From positions 1-35,260 of the forward strand of contig NZ_FNEI01000022.1 of NCBI RefSeq assembly GCF_900099975.1: a DNA stretch of 35,260 nucleotides, given 5' to 3'. Under the pieces are notes generated by a model. It was not told where the DNA came from. It searched no databases and saw nothing but the letters and a program-made list of their open reading frames with translations. This DNA is from Arthrobacter cupressi (GTDB lineage: Bacteria; Actinomycetota; Actinomycetes; Actinomycetales; Micrococcaceae). Made by a program: the position numbers and the translations under genes. Every line of letters begins with the position of its first letter. Within the stretch, counting starts at the first letter, position 1. This document shows positions 14,597-24,381 of the stretch, piece by piece.

Positions 14597-17053
14597 CTAG
14601 CGGGAGAGAACCACCCGCTTCGAGTGGCCGTGCCCGTCGAGCGCGAACTCCAGGGCCAGCGGCGCCGTGCCGAGCAGCGTGACCCCCGGATCGGCGTCGA
14701 CGACGGCGGAGGCGGCCACGCCGTCCAGCGTCACCCGGGCGAGCGGCTGGGTGCGGCTGGGGTCCGAGAGCGCAACCGTCACCTTTCCGGCCTCCTCGCG
14801 GATCGCGAGGGAGCAGGGGCCGCTGCTGGTGACGCCGTGGACGGGCTGCCCGGGCGCGGTGGCGGCGAAGAAGTTCGCCAGAAGCAGGTCCTGGCTTTGG
14901 TCCCGGATCATCTGGGCGCCGGCGTTGTTGGCCAGGACCGTGATGGTGGGGTTGTCGGATTCGGTGAAGGTCACGGACTGGACGGCGCCGGGGAGGGCGA
15001 TGTAGGCGTAGCCGCCGCCCTGCGGGTCCGTGCCGTGGTGGTGGGTGAGGGTGACGTAGTCGCGGGTCCTCGGCTGGTCGCTGCCGCCCGTATCCGAACC
15101 GGAATTGATGGTCTTCCAGTCGCCCGTCCGCCGGATGACCTGCACGTCGATGTCCCCGCTGACGTTCTCCCCGGGAAGGAAGACGTAGCCGCCGTGCCCG
15201 GGAATGTGGACGTTGCGCCTGACCTTGACGGCGGCGCTGCCCGCCCCGAGGACACGGGTCCGGCTGTCCGTGCGGAGGTCCGGCACGGTGCCGGGCGCGA
15301 AGGAGCGGTTGTCCACGGTGGTGAAGACCTCGTAACCGGACGCCGAGGCGATCCCGGCGCCAAGGCACACCACCTTGTTGTCCAGGAAGAACCAGGACTT
15401 CCGGGCGCTCAGTGTCCTGTTGAAGTTCAGGTGGTCCATGCCCTGGATGCCCCAGCGCCCGTCCAGGTCCAGGCCGCCGGCGAAGGCCTGGAAGGCCCGG
15501 GGGATGCCCGTGCCGTTCGCCGCGCCGTTGACCCGGGGCTCCGCGGTCACGGTGGTGCCGGGCAGGCGGTACGGGTCCACGGTGGGCCAGAAGTCGGCAC
15601 TGTATTGGTCCGGGGCGGCCGGGATGTAGTAGAAGGTCAGCCCGTCGCCCTGGTACCAGCCCAGGTTGTTTTCGAAGTTGCCCCATTCGTAGCGGCCGAT
15701 CCGCTTCGAGGAGATGTTCACCACCGCGCTGAAGCCGGGGCGGTGGTGAACGAGCCGGTCCTGGTCCCCGAAGGCCTTCGTGAAGACGGGCGCGGGAGCG
15801 GCGGTGACCGTTGGATCCGCCAGGGCTGACGTCACCAGCAGCGACTTGGCGATGCTCTGGCCGGGCAGGCCGTACAAGGTGAGGCTGGCGCGCTGCAGCC
15901 AGCCCTTGACGAGCGCGAGGTAGCGGCCGCGGTACGGCTCGCCGGCGCCCGGTGCCAGCAGGAGGATGGCGGTCAGGGCGGCGGCGCCGTCCACGTAGTC
16001 GGGGTTTTTCTGCCGGGACACGGCACGTCCGCGCACGGCATCCATCATCCGGCCGTTCCAGATGAACGGGGCATACGCGGATTCCACGGCATCCAGGACC
16101 ACGGACTTCTTCGGGTCCGTGACATCCCAGCCGCTGCCGCCGAGCAGGCCCAGGATCTCCGCGATGCCGCCGAGGGTCACCACACCGTAGGTGCCCACGT
16201 AGGGGAGGTACGTGTGCTGCACGAAGGAGCCGTCCGTGTAGAACCCGTCACCGCTGCTGACGTAGCCGAACACGCTGTTCCTGCCGCCGCCCACCGTGTC
16301 GCTCAGGGCATCGCGGGCCAGGGCGACCTCGTCGGGCCGTCCGTCCAGGATGCCGCGCAGGGCACAGGAGAGAGCCTTGTCGGTGCGGTTGGCCCCGGTT
16401 TCGGCGAAGCCCGTGCCCCGGCCGCGCCAGTTGGGATCCGGGGTGAAGTAGCGGGCGGCGGCCATCAGCGCGGTGCGGAGTTCCGCGGGAACCACGTCGT
16501 GCAGGAGGACCAGGATGTCGGCGGCTTTGCGCGGCACCCCGATTTCCCAGAACCACCAGTTGCCCGTGGCCGGCATGCCGGCTTTGTAGGCGGTGGTGCT
16601 CAGGTAGGACAGGGCGGACACCAGGTCCCCGGCAAGCGCGGCATTGCCATGCTGTGCCGAGCCTGCCGTGCCGTAGGCCAGTGCAAGCTCGTAGAGACGG
16701 TTGAAGCTCACGCCCATGTTGCCCGTGGCCGCTGCGGCGCTCCCGATGCCGGTGAGGGGGAGGTCGGCCCACAGGCCCGAGGTGCCGCTGGGCGTGATCA
16801 TGGACTGCCAGGTGGCCGCGGCGCTCCCGCTCATGGCCTTCAGCGCCTCCGCGAGCTCCGGGACGGAGGCGGCGCTGCCGTCACCGGCGAGCATGAGCCG
16901 GCGCCGGGCGATGAGCCCGGCCAAGGGGTCTTCGCCGGCGGCTGCGGGCGCGGTGCCGGCGAACACCGCCGCGGCTCCCATGAGGGTGAGCAGGGTGCGC
17001 CGATTGAGGTTGGATCGGGACCGGTCGAATAGGGACTGCTTGAATCGAGACAA
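14597..17053 (-). CDS. Secreted polysaccharide lyase family 8 (hyaluronate/chondroitin/xanthan lyase type)
   Basis: PL8 lyases cleave uronic-acid polysaccharides outside the cell by beta-elimination. The 818-aa protein has a twin-arginine-like signal (NRRTLLTLMG at residues 17-26, cleavage likely near APAAAG). An alpha/alpha-toroid catalytic domain follows (about 45-390), then beta-sandwich domains. Likely catalytic residues are Asn222 in 'TGANRTDK', His280 and Tyr289 in 'DGSFVQHTYLPYVGTYG' (nine apart, as in hyaluronate lyases), and Arg in 'GRMMDAVRGRAVSRQ'. 'NWWFWEIGVP' is a substrate-cleft aromatic patch. The start is TTG at 17053, 7 bases after a GGAGG RBS. No cell-wall anchor is visible. 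It has no carbohydrate-operon neighbours, so the exact polysaccharide cannot be told. Confidence 0.9.
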   Translation of the reverse strand: MSRFKQSLFDRSRSNLNRRTLLTLMGAAAVFAGTAPAAAGEDPLAGLIARRRLMLAGDGSAASVPELAEALKAMSGSAAATWQSMITPSGTSGLWADLPLTGIGSAAAATGNMGVSFNRLYELALAYGTAGSAQHGNAALAGDLVSALSYLSTTAYKAGMPATGNWWFWEIGVPRKAADILVLLHDVVPAELRTALMAAARYFTPDPNWRGRGTGFAETGANRTDKALSCALRGILDGRPDEVALARDALSDTVGGGRNSVFGYVSSGDGFYTDGSFVQHTYLPYVGTYGVVTLGGIAEILGLLGGSGWDVTDPKKSVVLDAVESAYAPFIWNGRMMDAVRGRAVSRQKNPDYVDGAAALTAILLLAPGAGEPYRGRYLALVKGWLQRASLTLYGLPGQSIAKSLLVTSALADPTVTAAPAPVFTKAFGDQDRLVHHRPGFSAVVNISSKRIGRYEWGNFENNLGWYQGDGLTFYYIPAAPDQYSADFWPTVDPYRLPGTTVTAEPRVNGAANGTGIPRAFQAFAGGLDLDGRWGIQGMDHLNFNRTLSARKSWFFLDNKVVCLGAGIASASGYEVFTTVDNRSFAPGTVPDLRTDSRTRVLGAGSAAVKVRRNVHIPGHGGYVFLPGENVSGDIDVQVIRRTGDWKTINSGSDTGGSDQPRTRDYVTLTHHHGTDPQGGGYAYIALPGAVQSVTFTESDNPTITVLANNAGAQMIRDQSQDLLLANFFAATAPGQPVHGVTSSGPCSLAIREEAGKVTVALSDPSRTQPLARVTLDGVAASAVVDADPGVTLLGTAPLALEFALDGHGHSKRVVLSR

Positions 17054-17202
17054 GAGCGTGCCTCCGCGGTGGGGGAAAGGGTGATCGGGGTCACGCTATG
17101 TCCGGAATCTGTGCACCTCAATGCAAATGAACAAAAGTGCTCAGAACCTCTCTTCCCCGGCGCCGAGCCTGGGCGGCGATACTGGGCAGCCGGCGGCGGA
17201 AA

Positions 17203-17222
17203 CCGTAGAGTTCACACTACGG
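17203..17222. promoter_or_regulatory. Small dyad with possible -10 upstream of the universal stress gene
   Basis: CCGTAG (17203-17208) and CTACGG (17217-17222) form a 6-bp dyad with an 8-base spacer. It overlaps a TAGAGT -10 candidate (17206-17211), about 50 bases before the start codon. It could be an operator or chance. Confidence 0.3.
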
Positions 17223-17260
17223 AATTGCCGTTGCCGAGCTACCCAAAGAGGGGTAAATAC

Positions 17261-18130
17261 ATGCGATACGTCGTTGGTTATTCGTCCAATGAGCGCGGCG
17301 CGGACGCCGTTGCCCTTGCCTCCTCGCTCGCGCGGGCCCAGGACGCCTCCTTGGACATCGTCCACGTGGTGGATCCGCACGTACCCTATGCCGGGCCCCG
17401 TCCCGATGAGACCCCCGCGACCGAGGCCGAAAAGCTTGTGCTCGCCGCCGCGAGGGAGAGCCTGGCGCTTGTGCCCGACGGCGTCGAGGCCGCCTTCCGC
17501 GCCCTTCCCGCCGAATCTTTCGCCGCCGGCCTGATCGAGGCGGCGGGGGACGACGCCGGGCTGATCGTGGTGGGCGCCGCCAGCAACGGACTGTTCAAAC
17601 GCTTCACTGTCGGCAGCGTGGCCAACGCCCTCCTGCACGCCTCGCCGGTGCCCGTCGCCTTGGCCCCGCGCGGCTTCAACCGCATCGAGCCGGTCACCCG
17701 GTTCACCTTGGCGACGGGTCAGCGGGCCGGAGCCGACGCCGCCATCGGGACAGCCATCGGCGCGGCCAACAGGCGCGGCGTGCCGCTGCGGTTGGTGTCC
17801 CTGGTGACCCTCGACGCCGGCCCGGACGAGGGCGGCGAGGCCACCAACGCCGCCCACCGCCACGCCAACACGGTCCTCAGCGATGCCGCGGCCCGCCTGC
17901 CGCATGGACACGACGTGAGCGTCGCCGTCGCGCACGGGCGCACCATCGAAGAGGCCATTGACAGCCTGGAGTGGCAGGAGGGCGAGGTGCTGATCATCGG
18001 TTCGTCCCGCCTGGGCGAGCGGAACAAGCTGTTCATCGGCAGCACCGCGAACAAGATCCTGCGCGCCCTGCCGGTTCCGATGGTGGTGGTTCCGCGCGAT
18101 TACGAGCGCGTGGACTCGATGCCCATCTAG
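17261..18130 (+). CDS. Universal stress protein with two tandem Usp domains
   Basis: The 289-aa cytosolic protein consists of two UspA domains (about residues 1-145 and 150-285), as in many actinobacterial dormancy and stress proteins. Each domain ends with the family's nucleotide-loop region: 'VVGAASNGLFKRFTVGS' and 'IIGSSRLGERNKLFIGST'. The usual G-2x-G-9x-G(S/T) motif lacks its second Gly in both (Ser and Arg instead), so ATP binding may be altered. The frame is open from 17069, but ATG 17261 has an AAAGAGGGG RBS and opens the conserved 'MRYVVGYSSNERG'. Its stop codon overlaps the stop of the convergent rarD-like gene within CTAG (18127-18130). Confidence 0.9.
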   Translation: MRYVVGYSSNERGADAVALASSLARAQDASLDIVHVVDPHVPYAGPRPDETPATEAEKLVLAAARESLALVPDGVEAAFRALPAESFAAGLIEAAGDDAGLIVVGAASNGLFKRFTVGSVANALLHASPVPVALAPRGFNRIEPVTRFTLATGQRAGADAAIGTAIGAANRRGVPLRLVSLVTLDAGPDEGGEATNAAHRHANTVLSDAAARLPHGHDVSVAVAHGRTIEEAIDSLEWQEGEVLIIGSSRLGERNKLFIGSTANKILRALPVPMVVVPRDYERVDSMPI

Positions 18131-19167
18131 GCGGTATGTGCCGGCGTGGCCCGGGCCTGCCTGCGGAAGGCGGCGTTCCTGCGCGCGGTGCGGAACATGT
18201 CCACCGTGAGCAGCGCCAGGGCGAACCACACGATGCCGAAGCCGATCCAGCGCGCCGTGGTCATGGCTTCGTGCATCACCGTGAGGGCCACGATGAACTG
18301 GAGCAGCGGGGCGAAGTACTGCAGCATGCCGATGGTCGTTAGCGGCAGCCGGCTGGCCGAGGCGCCGAAGAACACCAGGGGTACGGCGGTGATCAGGCCG
18401 GAAGAGAGCAGCAGCCAGAAGTGTCCGGCCCCGTGGTTGCCCAGCGTGGCGCTTCCGCCCAGGCCCAGGAGAAGCATCGTGGCGCCGGCGAAGGGGGCCA
18501 GCACCACGGTTTCCACCGTGAGGCTGGTGACGGCGTTCAAGCGCGGGCCCACCCGCTTCTTCACGAAGCCGTACAGCCCGAAACTGAACGCCAGGGCCAG
18601 GGCGATCCACGGCAGTTTGCCGTAGGAGACGGTCAGGACGGCGACGGCGGCGAAGCCGATCCCGACGGCGGCCCACTGCAAGGGGCGGAGGGTTTCCTTC
18701 AGGACGAAGACGCCCAGGAGCACGGAGACCAGCGGGTTGATGAAATAGCCCAGGGAAGCCTCGACGGCCTGATTCGTGGTGATCCCGTAGGTGTAGGTCA
18801 GCCAGTTCACGGCGATGAGCAGCGCTGCCACCACCAGGGGCAGGAAGATGGTGCGGTCCCTGAACGCGGTGGCCAACTGTCCCCAGTTGCGGGTAACGGC
18901 GATGAGGACGGCGCAGAACAGCAGCGACCAGACCACGCGGTTGGCCACGATTTCCACCGCCCCGGCGGGCTGCAGCAGCAGGAAGTACAGCGGCAGCAGT
19001 CCCCACAGCCCGTAGGCGCCGATCCCGTACAGGATGCCCGACGTCGTCTCGCTACGCGCGGCCTTCGCCGTTCCGGCCGTCTTCACGGCCGGGAGACCCG
19101 CGGCGGCAGCCTCGGAGGCCGGGATCTGGGCGGGCAGGGAGACCGGAGCGTGTTCGGGCGTAGGCAC
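18127..19167 (-). CDS. rarD: EamA-family transporter, RarD type
   Basis: The 346-aa membrane protein has ten predicted helices in two EamA repeats. RarD signatures are visible: 'GILYGIGAYGLWGLLPLYF' at the first helix, 'EIVANRVVWSLLFC', 'NWLTYTYGITTNQAVEASLGYFINPL' split between helices 3-4, and 'TTIGMLQYFAPLLQF'. Function is unproven for the family; E. coli RarD is called chloramphenicol-sensitive protein. A variable hydrophilic N-terminus of about 40 residues precedes the first helix. The start used is GTG at 19167; an RBS is not obvious. Its 3' end overlaps the universal stress gene tail-to-tail by 4 bases, with no room for a terminator between them. Confidence 0.88.
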   Translation of the reverse strand: MPTPEHAPVSLPAQIPASEAAAAGLPAVKTAGTAKAARSETTSGILYGIGAYGLWGLLPLYFLLLQPAGAVEIVANRVVWSLLFCAVLIAVTRNWGQLATAFRDRTIFLPLVVAALLIAVNWLTYTYGITTNQAVEASLGYFINPLVSVLLGVFVLKETLRPLQWAAVGIGFAAVAVLTVSYGKLPWIALALAFSFGLYGFVKKRVGPRLNAVTSLTVETVVLAPFAGATMLLLGLGGSATLGNHGAGHFWLLLSSGLITAVPLVFFGASASRLPLTTIGMLQYFAPLLQFIVALTVMHEAMTTARWIGFGIVWFALALLTVDMFRTARRNAAFRRQARATPAHTA

Positions 19168-19303
19168 AGAACCAATAACATCACGTCCCGGCGGGGTATT
19201 CCTGAACGGCCGGTCGGAAGGCTGTCCGGGACCCGGGACATTGGAACCGCCGGGCCCGTGTCACGTGGCTTCGCGTACGGGCGTCCGCGCGGCCGGTGGG
19301 GAA

Positions 19304-19309
19304 TAGACT
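19304..19309 (+). promoter_or_regulatory. -10 box of fprA copy 2
   Basis: TAGACT (19304-19309) lies about 48 bases upstream of the ATG at 19358. The same TAGACTGG octamer occurs upstream of two other plus-strand genes at 20835 and 24342, supporting its use as a promoter element here. Confidence 0.55.
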
Positions 19310-19357
19310 GGGGCCCTGCACGCCATTGCGGCAGGGGTTTCGTCTGACGGAGGGTCC

Positions 19358-20791
19358 ATGGTGTCCAACTCGGAAAACAGCTCCACTCGTCCACTGCGCG
19401 TTGCCATCATCGGCGCGGGCCCGGCCGGTGTGTACGCCGCGGACATCCTGAGTAAATCCAGCGAGGTCAAGGACGGCAACCTCGAAGTCAGCATCGACCT
19501 TTTCGAGGCGTACCCCGCCCCTTACGGTCTGATCCGCTATGGCGTGGCCCCGGACCATCCCCGCATCAAGGGCATCGTGAACGCCCTGCACAAGGTGCTG
19601 GACCGCGGCGACATCCGCTTTTTCGGCAACGTCACCTACGGCCGCGACCTCACCCTGCACGACTTCCGCTCCTTCTACGACGCCGTGATTTTCTCCACCG
19701 GTGCCATCAAGGACGCGGACCTGGACATCCCTGGCATCGGGCTCGAGGGTTCGTTCGGCGGTGCCGATTTCGTCTCCTGGTATGACGGCCACCCGGACGT
19801 GCCGCGTGAGTGGCCGCTGGATGCCAGGGAAATCGCGGTCATCGGCAACGGCAACGTGGCCCTGGACGTGGCCCGCATGCTGTCCAAGCACGCGGACGAC
19901 CTTCTGGTCACCGAGATCCCGGACAACGTCTACCAGGGCCTGAAGAACTCCCCGGTGACGGACGTGCACGTCTTCGGCCGCCGCGGCCCGGCCCAGGTGA
20001 AGTTCACTCCGCTCGAGCTGCGCGAACTGTCCCACTGCAACGATGTGGACATCGTCCTGTACCCGGAGGATTTCGAGTTCGACGAAGCCTCGGATGACGC
20101 GATCCGCAGCAACAACCAGATCAAGACCATGGTCAACACCCTCACCAACTGGCTGGTGGAGGAACACGCTGAATCCGAACAGCCGTCTTCCCGCCGGTTG
20201 CACCTGCACTTCCTGCACAGCCCGGTGGAGATCGTTTCGGAGAACGGCTCGGGGAAGGTCTCCGGCATCAAGTTCGAGCGGATGCAGTTGGACGGCACAG
20301 GCAACGTCAAGGGAACCGGTGAGTTCACCGACTACCCGGTGCAGGCGGTGTACCGCGCCATCGGCTACCACGGTTCGGCGCTGGATGAGCTGGAGTACGA
20401 TGCCCGCCGCGGCGTCATCCCGAACGACGGCGGACGGGTCCTGGGCGCCGACGGCAAACCGGTGCCGGGCGTCTACACCACCGGCTGGATCAAGCGCGGC
20501 CCGGTCGGCCTGATCGGGCACACCAAGGGCGACGCGCTGGAGACCATCGGGTTCCTGCTCGAGGACCGCCTCACTCTGCCCCCCGCGGAAACCCCGGACC
20601 CCCGGGCCATCGTGGATCTCCTGGAGGAACGCGGCATCGAGTACACCACGTGGGAGGGCTGGAACCGGCTGGACGCCCACGAGGCCGCGCTCGGCGCCGA
20701 ATGGACGGCGGACAACCCCGACCGCGGGATCGAACGGGAACGCGTGAAGGTGGTCCCACGGGAGGACATGATCCGCATTTCCCGCGGCTGA
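19358..20791 (+). CDS. Ferredoxin-NADP reductase, adrenodoxin-reductase type (copy 2)
   Basis: This is the second FprA-type FAD/NADP enzyme of the window, 477 aa. It keeps every functional motif of copy 1: 'VAIIGAGPAGVYAAD' (FAD), 'PAPYGLIRYGVAPDH', 'AVIGNGNVALDVARML' (NADP) and 'GWIKRGPVGLIGHTKGDA'. The two copies differ mainly at the ends, around residues 270-285, and in the last 70 residues. It starts with ATG at 19358 after a GGAGGG RBS and has its own promoter, so it is a separate transcription unit. It is not next to a redox partner: neighbours are a transporter and a GAF regulator. Its ferredoxin partner, and whether it is redundant with copy 1, cannot be told from the sequence. Confidence 0.92.
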   Translation: MVSNSENSSTRPLRVAIIGAGPAGVYAADILSKSSEVKDGNLEVSIDLFEAYPAPYGLIRYGVAPDHPRIKGIVNALHKVLDRGDIRFFGNVTYGRDLTLHDFRSFYDAVIFSTGAIKDADLDIPGIGLEGSFGGADFVSWYDGHPDVPREWPLDAREIAVIGNGNVALDVARMLSKHADDLLVTEIPDNVYQGLKNSPVTDVHVFGRRGPAQVKFTPLELRELSHCNDVDIVLYPEDFEFDEASDDAIRSNNQIKTMVNTLTNWLVEEHAESEQPSSRRLHLHFLHSPVEIVSENGSGKVSGIKFERMQLDGTGNVKGTGEFTDYPVQAVYRAIGYHGSALDELEYDARRGVIPNDGGRVLGADGKPVPGVYTTGWIKRGPVGLIGHTKGDALETIGFLLEDRLTLPPAETPDPRAIVDLLEERGIEYTTWEGWNRLDAHEAALGAEWTADNPDRGIERERVKVVPREDMIRISRG

Positions 20792-20834
20792 GCCAACCGG
20801 GAGCGGAGGCGTAGGCAAAGCCATGCCGCGCAAC

Positions 20835-20840
20835 TAGACT
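20835..20840 (+). promoter_or_regulatory. -10 box of the AcoR-like regulator gene
   Basis: TAGACT followed by GG lies 53 bases before the ATG at 20894. It is one of three TAGACTGG octamers in plus-strand upstream regions of this window. Confidence 0.5.
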
Positions 20841-20893
20841 GGCGCGTACCGTGCTGTGACCGGCACTGTGCTGCCACCGGCCCTGGGAGTTCC

Positions 20894-22258
20894 ATGACGA
20901 ATCCGATCCATCCGGCAGCTTCGGTCAGTGACCCCGCCGAGCTGCTGCAGCGCCATGCCCGGGCCGGGCATGAGCACCTGGCCGCGGGCGGCTTTTCACT
21001 TCCCGACGACGGTACACTGCCCGGCCTGCGCAGCCTGGTCCGCGAATCCTGGCAGCGTTCCGCGCGGCTCATGGCGAACCCGGACCAGCCCGAGGCACCG
21101 CTGGTCCTGGGCACCGACGAACTCGAGGAATACCGCCGCCAGCATCCCCTGGCCGCGATCATGCCGGTCATCGAAAAGCTCCTCATCCAGCCCAGCCATG
21201 ACAGCGGACTCCTGGTGGCGGTGGGGGACGAACTCGGACGGCTGCTGTGGGTGGACGGCAACCCGGTGATGCGCGGCCGCGCCGAAGGCATGATGTTCGT
21301 GGCGGGGGCCGACTGGTCCGAGGCCGGTGTCGGCACGAGTGCTCCCGGTACGGCGCTCGCGCTGGGCAGGGGCATCCAGATCTCCGGCGCCGAGCATTAC
21401 AAACGTTCCGTCCATCCGTGGAGCTGTACCGCGGTGCCCTTCCACGACCCGGACTCCGGGGCCCTCCTCGGCGTGGTCGACATCACCGGCACGGCAGTCG
21501 CCGTCGCCCCCCACACTTTGTCCCTGGTCGAGGCGACCGTCGCGGCGGCACAGGCCCAGCTGCGTGTGGAAAGGCTGCAGCTTGCCGCGGCCAAGGGGGC
21601 GGGGACTGCCCGACGCCGGAAGCCGCCGGCCGCTGCCGGCTCGCCGCAGGGGACGGGCCTGTACAGGAACAGCCTCCAACTGCTCGGCCGGGACCAGGCC
21701 CTGTTGAGCATGGGCGGGCGCAGCATCCCGCTCTCCGCCCGGCACAGCGAGATCCTGGCCCTCCTCGGCACCCGACCCGAGGGCCTCAGCGCCGAGGAAC
21801 TCGCCGTGGCGCTTTATCCGGGGGAAGGGTCCACCGTCACCCTCCGCGCCGAAATGGTGCGCCTGCGCAAGGTCCTCCACGGGCTTGAGCCCGCAGCGGT
21901 CCCGGAATCCCGTCCCTACCGGCTGCCCGTGGACCTCGGCCTGGACGCCGCCCAGGTCCTTTCCTGCCTCCAGCGCGGCGCCCACCGCATCGCCCTGGAG
22001 GCCTACAAGGGTGCCGTGCTGCCGCACTCGGAAGCCCCCGGAATCATTGACCTGCGCCGGAAAGTTTCCGTGCTCCTGCGCGAGGCGGTCCTCACCGACG
22101 GCAGCGCCGAGGCGCTGCTGAAGTATGCGGCGCTGCCGGAGGCGGCGAACGACGTCGACGTCCGGCGTGCCGCCCTCAGGCTGCTGCCGCCGCGCTCACC
22201 CAGGCGGGCCGCCGTCGTCGCCGAGTTGGAACAGATCGACAACGAACTCTCGGCCTGA
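20894..22258 (+). CDS. AcoR-like GAF-domain transcriptional regulator with winged-helix-like C-terminus
   Basis: The 454-aa protein begins like AcoR/alcohol-catabolism activators: 'LRSLVRESWQRSARL' (residues 43-57), a GAF-type sensor (about 75-230) with 'GADWSEAGVGTSAPGTAL', 'GAEHYKRSVHPWSCTAVPFHD' and 'LLGVVDITGTA'. Unlike AcoR it has no sigma-54 AAA+ ATPase and no Fis helix-turn-helix. Residues about 255-340 instead look like a winged-helix unit ('LSARHSEILALLGTRPEGLS', 'TLRAEMVRLRKVL'), followed by a C-terminal region of unknown role. It lies immediately upstream of an acetaldehyde-type dehydrogenase on the same strand and probably controls it. The ATG at 20894 has a GGGAG RBS. Sensor family is clear; the DNA-binding fold is inferred. 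Confidence 0.85.
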   Translation: MTNPIHPAASVSDPAELLQRHARAGHEHLAAGGFSLPDDGTLPGLRSLVRESWQRSARLMANPDQPEAPLVLGTDELEEYRRQHPLAAIMPVIEKLLIQPSHDSGLLVAVGDELGRLLWVDGNPVMRGRAEGMMFVAGADWSEAGVGTSAPGTALALGRGIQISGAEHYKRSVHPWSCTAVPFHDPDSGALLGVVDITGTAVAVAPHTLSLVEATVAAAQAQLRVERLQLAAAKGAGTARRRKPPAAAGSPQGTGLYRNSLQLLGRDQALLSMGGRSIPLSARHSEILALLGTRPEGLSAEELAVALYPGEGSTVTLRAEMVRLRKVLHGLEPAAVPESRPYRLPVDLGLDAAQVLSCLQRGAHRIALEAYKGAVLPHSEAPGIIDLRRKVSVLLREAVLTDGSAEALLKYAALPEAANDVDVRRAALRLLPPRSPRRAAVVAELEQIDNELSA

Positions 22259-22262
22259 GCCC

Positions 22263-22295
22263 GCAACCTGCTTGCAACCTCCCCGCTCCTACGCT
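22263..22295 (+). promoter_or_regulatory. Direct repeat and possible promoter upstream of the aldehyde dehydrogenase gene
   Basis: GCAACCT occurs at 22263-22269 and again at 22274-22280, exactly 11 bases apart (one helix turn). A TANNNT -10 candidate TACGCT follows at 22290-22295. This is a plausible binding site for the regulator encoded just upstream. Confidence 0.45.
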
Positions 22296-22337
22296 GAAGG
22301 CGCAGTCAACCATCATGCGCAGCAAAGGAGCTAGCAA

Positions 22338-23861
<1,524 letters not shown>

Positions 23862-23864
23862 GCC

Positions 23865-24302
23865 ATGACGCAGGCACTCGAGGCCGCCGTGACGTTGCCC
23901 GGGGAGGACTTCTCCCGGGTGGCGCTCACGGCGGCCGCCCTTGAGCTGTTGCGCAAACTCCGGCGCCGGCACGGACCCCTGATGTTCCACCAGTCCGGGG
24001 GTTGCTGCGACGGTTCCGCGCCCATGTGCTATCCGGAGGGGGAGTTCACCACTGGCGATTCCGACGTGCTCCTGGGCGTTTTCGAGATCGACGGCGGAGC
24101 ACCCGACGGCGGGGACGTGCCGGGGGAGTCCTGGTCACTGGAATTCTGGATGTCCCGGGAGCAGTTCAATTACTGGTCGCACACGCATTTGACCGTGGAT
24201 GTGGTGGACGGCCGGGGCAGCGGATTTTCGGTCGAGGCACCGGAAGGAAAACGGTTCCTGATCCGGTCAAGCCTCATGGATTGGCCGGTGCACGGACCGT
24301 AG
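23865..24302 (+). CDS. DUF779 domain-containing protein
   Basis: This 145-aa soluble protein belongs to DUF779, a family of unknown biochemical role often found directly after aldehyde dehydrogenase genes. The conserved core is 'GPLMFHQSGGCCDGSAPMCY' (about residues 37-56), with three Cys that could bind metal or react with thiols or aldehydes. 'FWMSREQFNYWSHTHLTVDV' and 'GSGFSVEAPEGKRFLIRS' follow. The ATG comes 3 bases after the dehydrogenase stop codon, so the two are almost certainly co-translated. A role as a partner or maturation factor of the dehydrogenase is only a guess from context. Confidence 0.9.
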   Translation: MTQALEAAVTLPGEDFSRVALTAAALELLRKLRRRHGPLMFHQSGGCCDGSAPMCYPEGEFTTGDSDVLLGVFEIDGGAPDGGDVPGESWSLEFWMSREQFNYWSHTHLTVDVVDGRGSGFSVEAPEGKRFLIRSSLMDWPVHGP

Positions 24303-24341
24303 GATGACCCGCCGGGGGACCGGGGCGCCAGTTTCGGGGAC

Positions 24342-24347
24342 TAGACT
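24342..24347 (+). promoter_or_regulatory. -10 box upstream of the Pro/Thr/Ala-rich protein gene
   Basis: TAGACT, followed by GG, sits 34 bases before the ATG at 24382. The third TAGACTGG copy in the window, it indicates that this gene is transcribed separately from the aldehyde dehydrogenase operon. Confidence 0.5.
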
Positions 24348-24381
24348 GGGCTGTTCCGAATCCGCGAACGTGAGGGGAACC

